Below, piece by piece: positions 55,475 to 64,000 of a DNA stretch of 64,000 nt (positions are counted from its first letter, which is position 1; the number at the start of each line of letters is the position of its first letter). The position numbers and the translations under genes are program-made. Below the pieces are notes generated by a model that saw only the letters and a list, made by a program, of their open reading frames with translations, had not been told where the DNA came from and made no database searches. Source of the stretch: Zeaxanthinibacter sp. PT1 (GTDB taxonomy: Bacteria; Bacteroidota; Bacteroidia; Flavobacteriales; Flavobacteriaceae); assembly GCF_028464225.1 (NCBI RefSeq), contig NZ_JAQPCN010000003.1:310001-374000 (forward strand), given 5' to 3'.

Positions 55475-56268
55475 AAGTCGTAGAATATGTCAGATATGAA
55501 AACAGCGACGAAGTCAATCACAAACAGCACCATGGAAGTGAAAACTACCGCGGTGTTAGCAGCTACTCCAACCCCGGCCGTTCCCTTTTTGCAGTAATAT
55601 CCTTTATAACAGCCAACCAGGCCTATGGCAAATCCAAAGAAGAAGCTTTTGGCGGTGGCCGGGATGAGGTCACCGTAAGACAAGGCATCAAAAACCGTAG
55701 TGAAATAGAGCTGGAAGGAAACGGCACCTTTAAAATATTCGACAAGCGCAGAACCGTAAAGGGCGAGTCCGTCACCAAGAATGACTAGCAAAGGTAACAT
55801 CAGGGTAGTGGCCATTACCCGGGTAACGACAAGGTATTTAAAAGGATTGGTGCCCGATACTTCCATCGCATCGATCTGTTCCGTAACCCGCATGGAACCT
55901 AATTCGGCACCTATACCCGATGCGATTCGTCCTGCGCAGACTAATGCCGTGATTACAGGTCCTAACTCACGGACAATCGATATACCCACCATATTGGGCA
56001 TCATTGAAACAGCACCGAATTGCTCCATCGTAGGACGCGATTGCAGATCCAGGACAAGTCCAATTATAAAGCTGGTGACCAGGACCAATACTAGGGATCG
56101 ATTTCCCATCTGGTAACACTGGCGCAGTAACTCCTTAAATTCGAAGGGAGGTTTTACGGCTTCACGAAAGAAACGCCCGGCAAAATAGGAGAGTTCACCT
56201 ATTTCGATAAAAAATTGCCTGATGTTCTTAGTGAACTCTAGTGTCATGGCGTTTAGGTATGGCTGCAA
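55471..56268 (-). CDS. mlaE: Phospholipid ABC transporter permease MlaE
   Basis: A 265-residue permease with five or six membrane helices. The segment QFGAVSMMPNMVGISIVRELGPVITALVCAGRIASGIGAELGSMRVTEQIDAMEVSG is nearly diagnostic of the MlaE family. An internal ATG at 56247 (MTLEFTKN) is an alternative start. First gene of the mla operon; a TGAC-N4-GTCA palindrome lies 41 bases upstream of the start codon. Confidence 0.94.
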   Translation of the reverse strand: MQPYLNAMTLEFTKNIRQFFIEIGELSYFAGRFFREAVKPPFEFKELLRQCYQMGNRSLVLVLVTSFIIGLVLDLQSRPTMEQFGAVSMMPNMVGISIVRELGPVITALVCAGRIASGIGAELGSMRVTEQIDAMEVSGTNPFKYLVVTRVMATTLMLPLLVILGDGLALYGSALVEYFKGAVSFQLYFTTVFDALSYGDLIPATAKSFFFGFAIGLVGCYKGYYCKKGTAGVGVAANTAVVFTSMVLFVIDFVAVFISDIFYDL

Positions 56269-56308
56269 TACATAGATTCAATGTAAAGCGCGTAGGCTTG
56301 CCGCCCTA

Positions 56309-56320
56309 TGACCTAGGTCA
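56309..56320. promoter_or_regulatory. Palindromic operator TGACCTAGGTCA upstream of mlaE
   Basis: A perfect 12-bp palindrome, centre 56314.5. A degenerate -7 box on the minus strand (TACATTGA, 56278-56285) would place transcription start near 56272, about 42 bases downstream of the palindrome centre, the class II activator distance. The same pattern TGAC-N4-GTCA is found before the usp operon. Confidence 0.5.
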
Positions 56321-56429
56321 ATCGCCGTTGTAGAATATTTACTTAAACTGAATAAATTTATCCGTATGCATCAACATCTGCACTATTATTAGAACGGGGC
56401 CATAGTAGGAGTAATCTTATTAATCAATG

Positions 56430-56441
56430 CCCTCTTGAGGG
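56430..56441. repeat. Inverted repeat between the usp operon and mlaE
   Basis: CCCTC-TT-GAGGG, a short perfect inverted repeat 25 bases after the stop of the first usp gene. It lacks a T tract, so a role as terminator is only weakly supported. Confidence 0.3.
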
Positions 56442-56465
56442 TATTTATATGGCTGTTTCATGTGT

Positions 56466-57332
56466 CTAGTTGCCAATCTCCAGCATTGGAAAAATCAGTA
56501 GCGGAAGTCGGGTATGAAAAGCCACTTTTTTGATGATATTTTCCGTAGTGAGTTTCTGAAGGAAACTGTGGTGATAGCTGACCATCGCGATCATGCCGAT
56601 CTCATCAGTAGTGTAAGCCCAGTTCATTATCGTCCCGGATATTTTTTTAGTTGCCGGAATTTCTTCAAAATGGCATTGGTAAGCCTTCAAGAATTTGCCT
56701 AGAACTTTTTTGTTTTCTGCCTGATCTTGGCTAAGCCCGGTTGTTGAGGATACATGAACAACCCTGATGGAACTGCAACGGAGCGATGCTAAAAAGAGGA
56801 GGGGTTGTAGTTCTTCCTCGGAATAGGCATGTTCAAAATTTGTGGCAAACGCTATCGCGGAAGGCGAATCCAGGGAGGATTCTGCCGGCACCGCGATAAT
56901 CGGGCAAAAGTTGATGTATTTTAATATAGCAACGGTAGTACTACCCATAAACACTTCTTTAAGGGCAGAGGATCCCCTGGTCCCCATAATTACATAGCTG
57001 ATATCTTCTACCCGGCATAACCCGGCAACAGCACCGACTACAGAATCTGCTTTGCTATGAATCCTAAAGGAGTGGAGGGCATTATCTTTAATATCCTTTA
57101 ATCTCTCTAACATGGTCCTGAGGTTTTCTTCGGACTCCTCCCTGAGCGATTGGAATAACCTGGTTTCATTGGCTTCGGCCATTTTACTAGCCAAACCGGA
57201 TGGACTAACCTGGAAGGTGTTTAACAGATGGAAACAACAATTTTCCCGTTCAAACAGTTTAATGGCAAATAGCATGGCATGCAGGGCATGTTCTGAAAAA
57301 TCAGTTGGTAAAAGAATATGCCTGTTGGCCAT
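56466..57332 (-). CDS. Universal stress protein, tandem UspA domains
   Basis: A 288-residue protein with two UspA domains (residues ~4-145 and ~150-285). The first has HILLPTDFSEHALHAMLFA and the nucleotide-binding-type motif MGTRGSSALKEVFMGSTTVAIL (G-x-x-G-x-x-x-x-x-x-x-x-G-S-x-x-x), so ATP binding is possible there. The second domain lacks the glycine motif. USPs of this kind accompany anaerobic or starvation responses. It follows the other usp gene after 27 bp. Confidence 0.9.
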   Translation of the reverse strand: MANRHILLPTDFSEHALHAMLFAIKLFERENCCFHLLNTFQVSPSGLASKMAEANETRLFQSLREESEENLRTMLERLKDIKDNALHSFRIHSKADSVVGAVAGLCRVEDISYVIMGTRGSSALKEVFMGSTTVAILKYINFCPIIAVPAESSLDSPSAIAFATNFEHAYSEEELQPLLFLASLRCSSIRVVHVSSTTGLSQDQAENKKVLGKFLKAYQCHFEEIPATKKISGTIMNWAYTTDEIGMIAMVSYHHSFLQKLTTENIIKKVAFHTRLPLLIFPMLEIGN

Positions 57333-57359
57333 GATAGTGCGTGTTTAAAATGTGTTCAC

Positions 57360-58208
57360 CTAATCCCGGATCGCCAGGAATAATACAGGTATCGTAGAAT
57401 GAAAGGCAGTCTTTTTTACGACCGCTTCCCGGATAAGCTTTTCTAAAAATGAATGTTCGTGCCTTGGCATTACCAGTAGTTCGGCATCTGAAGAATCACA
57501 ATAACCTGATATGTCTTGCCAGAGATCGGTGGTGGGCTTTACCTGATGAAATGTTGGGCTAAAAGCAGACAGGTGCTCGCCCAGGAGTTGCTTATGATCT
57601 TCCTGTTTATCGCTGAGCAAACCTTCATCCGTCACATATAGAACCTGGATTTTACATTTACAGTTTGCAGCCAGGTCCGTAAGTGGCAACAAATTCGATT
57701 TTTTTATAGGTCTCAGGTAATCCGTGGGCAATACTACCGTGTTAAGCTGCTGGAAATTATATCCTGAAGGAATGACCAGGATCGGGTAATTATCAAGTTC
57801 TTTAATAACCTTAACAGTATTGCTGCCCAGGAATATTTCTTTGGCACCTGTAGCACCCTGGGTGCCCATGATTAAGGTATTAATACCAAGGCGGGGGACA
57901 ATTTCCTGAACGACTTCCCGTAGGGTGCCTTTCTCAGAAAGGGTGTGGAATTGATGTTTGTCATTGGCATGGTGTTCCTCCAGGTACGAAATGATCTTCC
58001 CCAACTCTTGCTCAGAATGTTGGGCCAGGGAGTCATATAATACCCCCAGCCTTGCCTGGGTTTTTCTTCCCATTTTGTTCATGGCGCCGGGCTCGTAAGC
58101 GTGTAGGATATATATCTGGCAGGGAATTCCTGAATAGAATTTAACAGCATTAAAAATTGCATTCCATGCGTTTTCTGAGAAATCGGTGGGTATCAGGAGC
58201 TTCTTCAT
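57360..58208 (-). CDS. Universal stress protein, tandem UspA domains
   Basis: A 282-residue paralogue of the preceding gene with the same two-domain plan: KLLIPTDFSENAWNAIFNAV at the N-terminus and MGTQGATGAKEIFLGSNTVKV as the glycine motif in domain one, none in domain two. It is the first gene of the usp pair and has a TGAC-N4-GTCA palindrome 53 bases upstream of the ATG. Confidence 0.9.
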   Translation of the reverse strand: MKKLLIPTDFSENAWNAIFNAVKFYSGIPCQIYILHAYEPGAMNKMGRKTQARLGVLYDSLAQHSEQELGKIISYLEEHHANDKHQFHTLSEKGTLREVVQEIVPRLGINTLIMGTQGATGAKEIFLGSNTVKVIKELDNYPILVIPSGYNFQQLNTVVLPTDYLRPIKKSNLLPLTDLAANCKCKIQVLYVTDEGLLSDKQEDHKQLLGEHLSAFSPTFHQVKPTTDLWQDISGYCDSSDAELLVMPRHEHSFLEKLIREAVVKKTAFHSTIPVLFLAIRD

Positions 58209-58260
58209 TAGTGTTTGTATTGATTTACTCTAAAATAGCAGAGTGCCCCTTCGGTAACTA

Positions 58261-58272
58261 TGACTCCGGTCA
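58261..58272. promoter_or_regulatory. Palindromic operator TGACTCCGGTCA upstream of the usp operon
   Basis: TGAC-N4-GTCA, extended by one pair to ATGAC..GTCAT (58260-58273), centre 58266.5. A degenerate -7 box on the minus strand (TATTTTAG, 58230-58237) would give a start near 58224, again about 42 bases away. Together with 56309-56320 this suggests one CRP/FNR-family activator for both operons. Confidence 0.5.
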
Positions 58273-58496
58273 TTCAATGACCACGCATGTTTACCAACTT
58301 ATCCCCCGGAATTCACTCCTAATGTGGTTGTCATCTTAGTAACCTAAAAACAGTATTAATGAATTAGTTGATACTGATAAACCACCGGTATTTTGATAGT
58401 ATAGAGCTTGTCTGATCCCGATCATTTCACAGGGAAAATGTCCGGTCTATTTTGACAAGGTATAAATGACAGATCTAGTCCCTAAAAACAAAAGCA

Positions 58497-59258
58497 ATGA
58501 GCAGGTTAAAAGGAAAAGTCGCAATTATTACCGGCGGTGCCGGTGGAATAGGATTGGCAACGGCTAAATTGTTTCTGCAGGAAGGGGCATGTGTTATGCT
58601 GGTTGATTTAGATCAGGAGCATCTTAATAAAATTCACGAAGACATCAATCACGACCACCTGGCTATCTGCGCGGCCGATGTTTCAGATGCCAAGGATACC
58701 CGGCGATATATAGATGAAACCCTGGATCGGTTTGGGAGAATAGATATCTTTTTTGCCAATGCAGGCATTGAAGGTACCTCGAAGCCGATTACAGATTATC
58801 CTGATAAGATCTATGATAGGGTCATGGCAGTTAACCTGAAAGGAGTTTGGTTGGGCACTAAACACGTGATTCCCAGGATGAAGAAGGGAGGAAGTGTTAT
58901 TATGACTTCTTCGGTGGCGGGCTTAAAAGGTTTTCCTGGGCTGGGAGCCTATGTCGCGAGTAAACACGCAGTTGTTGGTCTGATGAGGGTGGCGGCACTT
59001 GAATTTGCTTCTCAACAGGTACGCGTAAATTCTATACATCCGGGACCCGTTAATAACCAGATGATGCGTAGGATAGAGAATGTGATTAACCCAGAGGACC
59101 CAGCCGGAGTTATCGAGGGATTTGAGTCTTCTATCCCATTTAAGAGGTATGCGGAATCTTCCGAAATTGCAGAATTGGCTCTATTCCTGGCATCAGACGA
59201 GAGTAAATATATCACCGGTTGTACTCACGTGGTAGACGGGGGAATGATGGCTCAGTAA
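58497..59258 (+). CDS. Short-chain dehydrogenase/reductase
   Basis: A 253-residue classical SDR with the NAD(P) motif ITGGAGGIGLATAK (TGxxxGxG), the NAG motif FFANAGIEG, catalytic Ser in MTSSVAGLKG, Tyr152 and Lys156 in AYVASKHA, and the HPGPVNNQMM segment. The Asp at the end of strand two (LVDLDQEH) favours NAD over NADP. Substrate unknown. Divergent from the usp pair. Confidence 0.92.
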   Translation: MSRLKGKVAIITGGAGGIGLATAKLFLQEGACVMLVDLDQEHLNKIHEDINHDHLAICAADVSDAKDTRRYIDETLDRFGRIDIFFANAGIEGTSKPITDYPDKIYDRVMAVNLKGVWLGTKHVIPRMKKGGSVIMTSSVAGLKGFPGLGAYVASKHAVVGLMRVAALEFASQQVRVNSIHPGPVNNQMMRRIENVINPEDPAGVIEGFESSIPFKRYAESSEIAELALFLASDESKYITGCTHVVDGGMMAQ

Positions 59259-59286
59259 ACCCGGATCCATCCCCGCAATCTTAGCT

Positions 59287-59961
59287 TTAACTCATAGTAT
59301 TCCGCTTATATTCCCTGACTTTTTGATAGAGTTTCTTATTGAGTAACATCATCCAACCCAGTATTATTATAAACGTTATTTTCTGTATCATCGGCAGTTG
59401 GGTTCTGTAAATACCCGTCTCGTAGATATAGTAATTCATACCAAAAACAAGCAGGCAAAAGAGTCCGTAAAGGAACAGCAGGATATAACCCGATCTCCAT
59501 AATTCTATATAGCAAGAAACCAAGGCAATAGTACCCAGAACCCCGGCAATCCGTACAATAAGATCATGAGTACCGGAGGTGAGGAATAGCGTAACACCCA
59601 GGGCAGAAATACCGCTTACCACCATTAGCACCTTGTTGATACGTCTCCCTTTAAAAAGTGCAGGCAGCATCATCCACAAGTGCATCAGCGATATACAAAG
59701 TACGCCCAGGGATATCCTGGCGAAGAAACTGCCGGTGTTCAGTTCCCCGTTAATCGCATATTCATCGAGGAGATCACAGAGATAATTATGGAGGATACTA
59801 AACCCCGGCTGTTCGGGTTGGTGCCAGGAACCGCCCGGGTAATATAATGCAGAGAGGATATAAAAGATTCCAAATAATACAATGCCGAAGAAAGGTATCA
59901 GCAATATCCGGGAATTATTATGTAGAAATTTGATTATCAAAACAGTAGCGAGTTTAGACAC
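59287..59961 (-). CDS. Integral membrane protein, DUF998-like
   Basis: A 224-residue protein with six membrane segments. The motif YYPGGSWHQPEQPGFSILHNYLCDLL near residue 38, with its conserved Gly-Ser and Asn-x-x-Cys-Asp, is shared with the DUF998 family of unknown function. It is single-gene and convergent with the SDR. Confidence 0.75.
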   Translation of the reverse strand: MSKLATVLIIKFLHNNSRILLIPFFGIVLFGIFYILSALYYPGGSWHQPEQPGFSILHNYLCDLLDEYAINGELNTGSFFARISLGVLCISLMHLWMMLPALFKGRRINKVLMVVSGISALGVTLFLTSGTHDLIVRIAGVLGTIALVSCYIELWRSGYILLFLYGLFCLLVFGMNYYIYETGIYRTQLPMIQKITFIIILGWMMLLNKKLYQKVREYKRNTMS

Positions 59962-60119
59962 TACATAAATCTAACGATAAAAAAATTCTACTTACCCTGG
60001 AATACCCTGGGGTTTTGAAGAGGTAAAGCTTGTATTCTCCGATTTATAGGTTTAAATCGCTAGTTCCTATTCTATTAAACCCGAACTTTTCGTGAAATGA
60101 GAAATAGCAAAAGCTTATC

Positions 60120-61310
60120 TCATAACTCCTGGCAGACACTGTAGACCTGGGTAGCAATTTCCAGTTCTTCGTCCGTAGGCACCACTAAAACCTTAACACT
60201 GGAGTTCTTCGTATTGATCTCTCTAAGCTTACCAAATCTTCCCCGATTTTTGTCCTTGTCTAATTCGATTCCGAGATACTGCATATCACGGCATACCATT
60301 TCCCTGAGTGTGTCTGAATTTTCACCTATGCCTGCGGTAAACACTATCGCATCCAGTCCATTCATAATGGCCGCATAAGACCCGATGTATTTTTTAATTC
60401 GGACGGCATTCATTTCCAACGCCAGGAGGCAATCCGGGTTACCTTCCCCGGCTTCCCGTTGAATATCCCGCATGTCTGTATACCCGGTTAGTCCTTTCAT
60501 ACCGCTCTCCTTCAATAATTGGTGCCTGACCAACTCCAGGTCATATCCCAGGTTAAATACAAGGTGGAAAATGATAAAGGGATCTATGTCTCCACTCCTG
60601 GTCCCCATGATAAGTCCGTTAGAAGGGGTAAAACCCATACTGTGCTCCACACTTTTACCGTCCTGTACTGCGGTCATACTGCAACCATTCCCGAGATGGA
60701 TTGTAATGATCCGGGTATTTTTCTTTCCGAGATAAGAATTAGTTTGCTCCGCTACATACTTATGACTGGTGCCATGGAAGCCGTATACCTCTATATCATA
60801 TTCAGAATTCCATTTTTTGGGCAATGCATATTTTTTAGATTTCGCGGGAATGGTCTGGTGAAAGGCCGTATCAAAAACCGCAACCTGCTTTGCATTGGGA
60901 AACATCTTTTCAGCGAGTTGAATGCCTTCAAGGTTATGGGGGTTGTGTAGCGGGGCGAGGTTAGAGAGCTCTCTGATCTTTTCTAAAACAGCTTCATTCA
61001 CCAGGGTAGTATCGGTAAAGGTATTGCCGCCGTGTACTACTCGGTGACCTACAGCAGTGATATCCTCCACATTATGAATCACCCCGATCTCCTCATCAGA
61101 AATTGTCCGTGTAATGAGTTCCAACCCTTCTTTATGGCTGCTGATTTTCCTTGTATCAGTTAATTCAGAGTCCTTATTTGAATACTTAAAAATGGCATCA
61201 GGGCTTCCAATTCGTTCTATCAGACCTTCACAAACCACGGCTTCTGAAGGCATGATGATGAGTTTATATTTTATGGAAGAGCTTCCGGAATTGAGAATTA
61301 GTATTTTCAT
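60120..61310 (-). CDS. ackA: Acetate kinase
   Basis: A 396-residue ASKHA-fold kinase that interconverts acetyl phosphate and acetate with ATP. Signature ILNSGSSSIKYKL (residues 4-16), VFDTAFHQTIP, HLGNGCSMTAVQDGKS and GFTPSNGLIMGTRSGDIDP are complete, with catalytic Asp and Arg positions present. It lies 53 bp after pta on the same strand, forming the pta-ackA pair for acetate production and ATP generation under low oxygen. Confidence 0.98.
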   Translation of the reverse strand: MKILILNSGSSSIKYKLIIMPSEAVVCEGLIERIGSPDAIFKYSNKDSELTDTRKISSHKEGLELITRTISDEEIGVIHNVEDITAVGHRVVHGGNTFTDTTLVNEAVLEKIRELSNLAPLHNPHNLEGIQLAEKMFPNAKQVAVFDTAFHQTIPAKSKKYALPKKWNSEYDIEVYGFHGTSHKYVAEQTNSYLGKKNTRIITIHLGNGCSMTAVQDGKSVEHSMGFTPSNGLIMGTRSGDIDPFIIFHLVFNLGYDLELVRHQLLKESGMKGLTGYTDMRDIQREAGEGNPDCLLALEMNAVRIKKYIGSYAAIMNGLDAIVFTAGIGENSDTLREMVCRDMQYLGIELDKDKNRGRFGKLREINTKNSSVKVLVVPTDEELEIATQVYSVCQEL

Positions 61311-61363
61311 GAATCATCTTTCTGATGTACTAGCCAGGATGCTAGTCTAATCGTTTTTTGAGT

Positions 61364-63448
61364 TTACTCCTGTATTGCTGTTATGATTACCGTGTTAAAT
61401 ATATCCTCAACCGTACATCCCCTGCTGAGGTCGTTCACCGGTTTGTTCAATCCCTGCAGGATAGGTCCAATGGCTAATGCGCCTGTCTCTCTCTGAACAG
61501 CCTTATACGTATTATTGCCCGTATTGAGGTCCGGGAAGATGAATACACTGGCCTGCCCGGCAACCTCGGAATCCGGTAATTTGCTCCTGCCCACTTTACT
61601 GTCAACGGCAGCATCATATTGTATGGGTCCCTCTACTTTGAGATCCGGTCGTTTTTCTTTGATGATCTTTGTTGCTTCCCTTACCCGGTCCACATCTTCT
61701 CCTGCTCCCGAGGTACCCGAGGAATAGGAGAGCATGGCGATCTTAGGGGCAATCCCGAAGGCGGTGCTGGTCGCGGCTGATGAAATAGCGATCTCTGCCA
61801 GTTGTTCGGCGTTTGGGTTTGGATTAATTGCACAATCGCCAAAAACCGTCACCCGGTTGGGAAGGCACATGAAAAACACGGAAGATACCACGGAAACCCC
61901 GGGTTTGGTCTTTATGAATTGCAATGCCGGCCGAATGGTATGCTGGGTGGTATGTGCAGCCCCGGAAACCATGCCATCTGCATGTTCTTTGTATACCATC
62001 ATAGTGCCATAATAAGAGACATCTTCCATCAGATCCCTGGCCATTGCCTGGTTCACATTCTTATGTTTCCTAAGCTCATATAAAGTCTGGGCATATTCAT
62101 CGAGCAGGGGAGAGGTGCTGGGATTCACTATCCGGATTCTATCCGGATCCAGACCCAGGTCAATTTCAAGTATCCTGGACCTGATAGCATCTTCATCTCC
62201 GAGCAGCGTAATATCAACGGCCTCCACATCGATCAATTTTTTAGTGGCCTTCAGAATTCGTTCGTCAGTTCCTTCAGGAAGTACAATATGTTTTTTAACG
62301 CGTTTGGCCTGTTTTAGCAGATTGTACTGGAACATCCTGGGGGTGATTCCTTCCGGTTTAAAAGTGATCAGCCGTTTAGCCAGCTCGCTGGTAGGAATGT
62401 ATCTGTCAAACTCTTCTATTGATGTGGTAATCTTCTGAGTATTCTCTGCATACAGTTTTGGGCGGATGGCACCTATCCTGTTGGTGACGGAATACGTACC
62501 TCCCTGCACTGAGAGGATGGGGACGACGTCTGATAAACCTTCGATCAGTTTTATGATCGATTCTTCGGGCCTGAGTCCACCGGTTAAAACGATTCCAGAA
62601 ATGGCCGGGTAATTGGCAGAAATATTTGCCTGTAGGGCACCGAGGATAATATCGGCCCGGTCACCGGGTGTGATCACTAGGCCATCTTTCTTAAGGTGTG
62701 TCAGGTAATTTCGCAATTGCATAGCCCCCACGCTGAAATCCGCTACCTGTGCGTTGAGGAACGAATGGCCAAAGAGTACTTCTGCGCCCAGTTCCCGGGC
62801 AATTTCCTGGATCGATGGACTGCCTAGCACAGGATTCAGCGGAATGATCCCTGTCAGTACTCCGGCAGGTAGTTTTCTCTTTAAGGCCTTGGAGGTTTCC
62901 TCCATTGTTTCGGGCTTAACTTTATTCGCAACCATAAGCAACACTTCCACATCCCGGTCCCGGAATGAGTCATAGGCCATTAGCAGGTTCCCCGCTAATT
63001 CTTTGATAGACTTCCCGGATCCACTCCCGATCACTATGACCGGAATCCCGAGATTTTTGGCGATCACTGCATTGGTGTCCCATTCCAGGATAGCACCTTC
63101 TCCGGAAAAATCGGTTCCCTCTACCAGGACAAAGTCGAACCGTTCTTCGATTGCCTTGAATTGGTGGATGATCCTGCTGATGATCTCGTCGTCCCTGTCC
63201 TGGTTCTTTAAATCTACCACCTCACCACGGGTAAAGCAATACGCCTCTTCGGGCTTCATATCTATTTCAAAATATGACAAAATAGCGTGGATATGGTGAT
63301 CGATAAAACCGGGTTCCACGGCATCGATAATAGGTCTGAAATAACCAACGCGGGCAGTCCTCCCCAGTAGTAATCTCATCATACCCAAGGATACTATAGA
63401 CTTCCCACTATTGGGTTCTGTGGTAGCAATATATATAGCTTTACTCAT
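61364..63448 (-). CDS. pta: Phosphate acetyltransferase (long form)
   Basis: A 694-residue Pta with an N-terminal P-loop domain (IATTEPNSGKSIVSLGM), a central DRTGG-type domain (residues ~210-330) and the catalytic PTA_PTB domain (~370-690: HIVLPEGTDERILKATKKL, SGAAHTTQHTIRPALQFIKT, SYSSGTSGAGEDVDRV). It swaps CoA for phosphate on acetyl-CoA. It is the first gene of pta-ackA. Confidence 0.97.
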   Translation of the reverse strand: MSKAIYIATTEPNSGKSIVSLGMMRLLLGRTARVGYFRPIIDAVEPGFIDHHIHAILSYFEIDMKPEEAYCFTRGEVVDLKNQDRDDEIISRIIHQFKAIEERFDFVLVEGTDFSGEGAILEWDTNAVIAKNLGIPVIVIGSGSGKSIKELAGNLLMAYDSFRDRDVEVLLMVANKVKPETMEETSKALKRKLPAGVLTGIIPLNPVLGSPSIQEIARELGAEVLFGHSFLNAQVADFSVGAMQLRNYLTHLKKDGLVITPGDRADIILGALQANISANYPAISGIVLTGGLRPEESIIKLIEGLSDVVPILSVQGGTYSVTNRIGAIRPKLYAENTQKITTSIEEFDRYIPTSELAKRLITFKPEGITPRMFQYNLLKQAKRVKKHIVLPEGTDERILKATKKLIDVEAVDITLLGDEDAIRSRILEIDLGLDPDRIRIVNPSTSPLLDEYAQTLYELRKHKNVNQAMARDLMEDVSYYGTMMVYKEHADGMVSGAAHTTQHTIRPALQFIKTKPGVSVVSSVFFMCLPNRVTVFGDCAINPNPNAEQLAEIAISSAATSTAFGIAPKIAMLSYSSGTSGAGEDVDRVREATKIIKEKRPDLKVEGPIQYDAAVDSKVGRSKLPDSEVAGQASVFIFPDLNTGNNTYKAVQRETGALAIGPILQGLNKPVNDLSRGCTVEDIFNTVIITAIQE

Positions 63449-63521
63449 TTTTGATATACCTTATCGAATACTAATCTGGCAGTTATTTAGCAAGTTATGA
63501 CTATTTATTGTGGGTAAAGTG

Positions 63522-63529
63522 CAAAAATA
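63522..63529 (-). promoter_or_regulatory. Putative pta-ackA promoter -7 box
   Basis: Reads TATTTTTG on the minus strand, an exact TAnnTTTG match 73 bases upstream of the pta ATG; a leader of about 65 bases would result. No TGAC-N4-GTCA palindrome is seen here. Confidence 0.45.
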
Positions 63530-63642
63530 ACTTATAGACCGCTTATGGCTATAGTTGGCCTGGAATAGGGTCTGAATATTAAGGGATTTTTAACGATAAT
63601 GTAGACATTGTGTGTCTGCGGAACCAACCCAGCAGTGAGATG

Positions 63643-63680
63643 TAAAAAAAAACAGGGACTGTTAGGTCCCTGTCTTTTTT
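63643..63680 (-). terminator. Terminator of the gene at the right edge
   Basis: ACAGGGAC-TGTTAG-GTCCCTGT with A/T tracts on both sides. On the minus strand it reads through a perfect 8-bp stem into nine T, and it lies downstream of the partial gene ending at 63884. Confidence 0.8.
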
Positions 63681-63883
63681 GGTGTCGTGGTTATAGATAA
63701 ATCTAAAAGCCTATTGCCAAGGAGGCAATAAATTTGTCTGATCATCCTAATCCACATCATCCACTAATTTGTTCTTCAGAGATCGTATCAAGAATTCCCC
63801 CGAACCTGAACGATGTAAAGAACGACTCACTACTTATGAGGGTCAAATATAGTTCGCGACCCATGGAATAATAATGATAATAA

Positions 63884-64000
63884 TCAGTTCCTGCCTTTCC
63901 CTTTAACCTCGGAGATTTTAATCCGGTACACTATCGGAATTGAATCCTCGCTTACCTTGCTGGAAAATTCTTCGATGTATTTAGCGCTGTGACCATCTTT
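63884..64000 (-). CDS. C-terminus of an unrecognised protein (partial)
   Basis: The last 38 codons of a minus-strand gene that begins beyond the window: an amphipathic segment (SAKYIEEFSSKVSEDS) and a basic tail ending VKGKGRN. The frame is open to base 64000 and is followed downstream by a good terminator, which supports it being a real gene end. Too short to name. Confidence 0.6.
   Translation of the reverse strand, partial: KDGHSAKYIEEFSSKVSEDSIPIVYRIKISEVKGKGRN

Larger units (their letters stand above)
63449..63883. other. 435-bp intergenic region
   Basis: Holds the pta promoter box, a strong terminator (63643-63680) and a 7-bp hairpin without a T tract (TATTGCC-AAGGA-GGCAATA, 63712-63730). 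I see no coding sequence in the rest. Confidence 0.5.

Noticed and set aside
1-64000. CRISPR arrays, insertion sequences, restriction-modification or toxin-antitoxin genes.
   Set aside because: I searched by eye for regularly spaced repeats, transposase motifs and typical defence genes and found none; only the two repeat copies near the histidine kinase stand out.

Overview
The window looks like a chromosomal segment of a marine-type flavobacterium (Bacteroidota, probably Flavobacteriaceae). The evidence is the gene content (DUF3822-rsmD, a fused thrA with thrB-thrC, ClpC, a fused NAD(P)H-hydrate epimerase/dehydratase, a PgpH-type 7TM-HD protein, the YtxH/holin/PerM cluster), the near absence of Shine-Dalgarno sequences, and Bacteroidota-type promoter boxes (TAnnTTTG) in front of several genes. 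No phage, insertion sequence or CRISPR array was seen.

Left part (1-20.5 kb). The window opens inside ppk1, followed by ppx (polyphosphate synthesis and breakdown), an MFS transporter and miaE. A complete six-gene ebo cluster (eboA-eboF, 4063-10479) follows with 0-4 bp gaps, plus a small TMEM220-type membrane protein 12 bp downstream. Ebo clusters are linked to making or moving an unknown metabolite to the periplasm. dnaX runs convergent to it and carries an A10 slippery tract exactly where a short gamma form would end. Next come RNase P RNA, rsmD, DUF3822, a pilin-like small protein, a RecD-like helicase with a promoter that predicts a leaderless mRNA, and an envelope group: kdsB, a HAD hydrolase, a KdnB-like dehydrogenase and an acyltransferase.

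Middle part (20.5-45.6 kb). This is mostly housekeeping: a PAS-LuxR protein, a LytTR response regulator, YebC, pterin dehydratase, a flavodoxin-like reductase, an NAD-dependent epimerase-like protein, glutaminase, gcvT, the thrABC operon, nnrE-nnrD, clpC, gyrA, a TPR lipid-free exported protein, an NlpC/P60-like protein whose catalytic Cys is replaced by Ser, a thiolase and pgpH, ending with tRNA-Ser(GCT) and tRNA-Pro(TGG).

Right part (45.6-64 kb). Downstream of the tRNAs lies a repeat-rich accessory patch. A large soluble multi-PAS histidine kinase is flanked by two direct copies of a ~155 bp structured repeat. After it come glycerate kinase, a YtxH/holin/small-protein/PerM envelope group (the permease is split by a 9-T tract), an mlaE-mlaF-mlaD ABC lipid transporter, two tandem-domain universal stress proteins, an SDR oxidoreductase, a membrane protein, and ackA/pta. 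Two identical-pattern palindromes (TGAC-N4-GTCA) sit about 42 bp upstream of the inferred starts of the mla and usp operons, which suggests one CRP/FNR-like regulator for this stress and acetate-metabolism block. A partial unknown gene closes the window.
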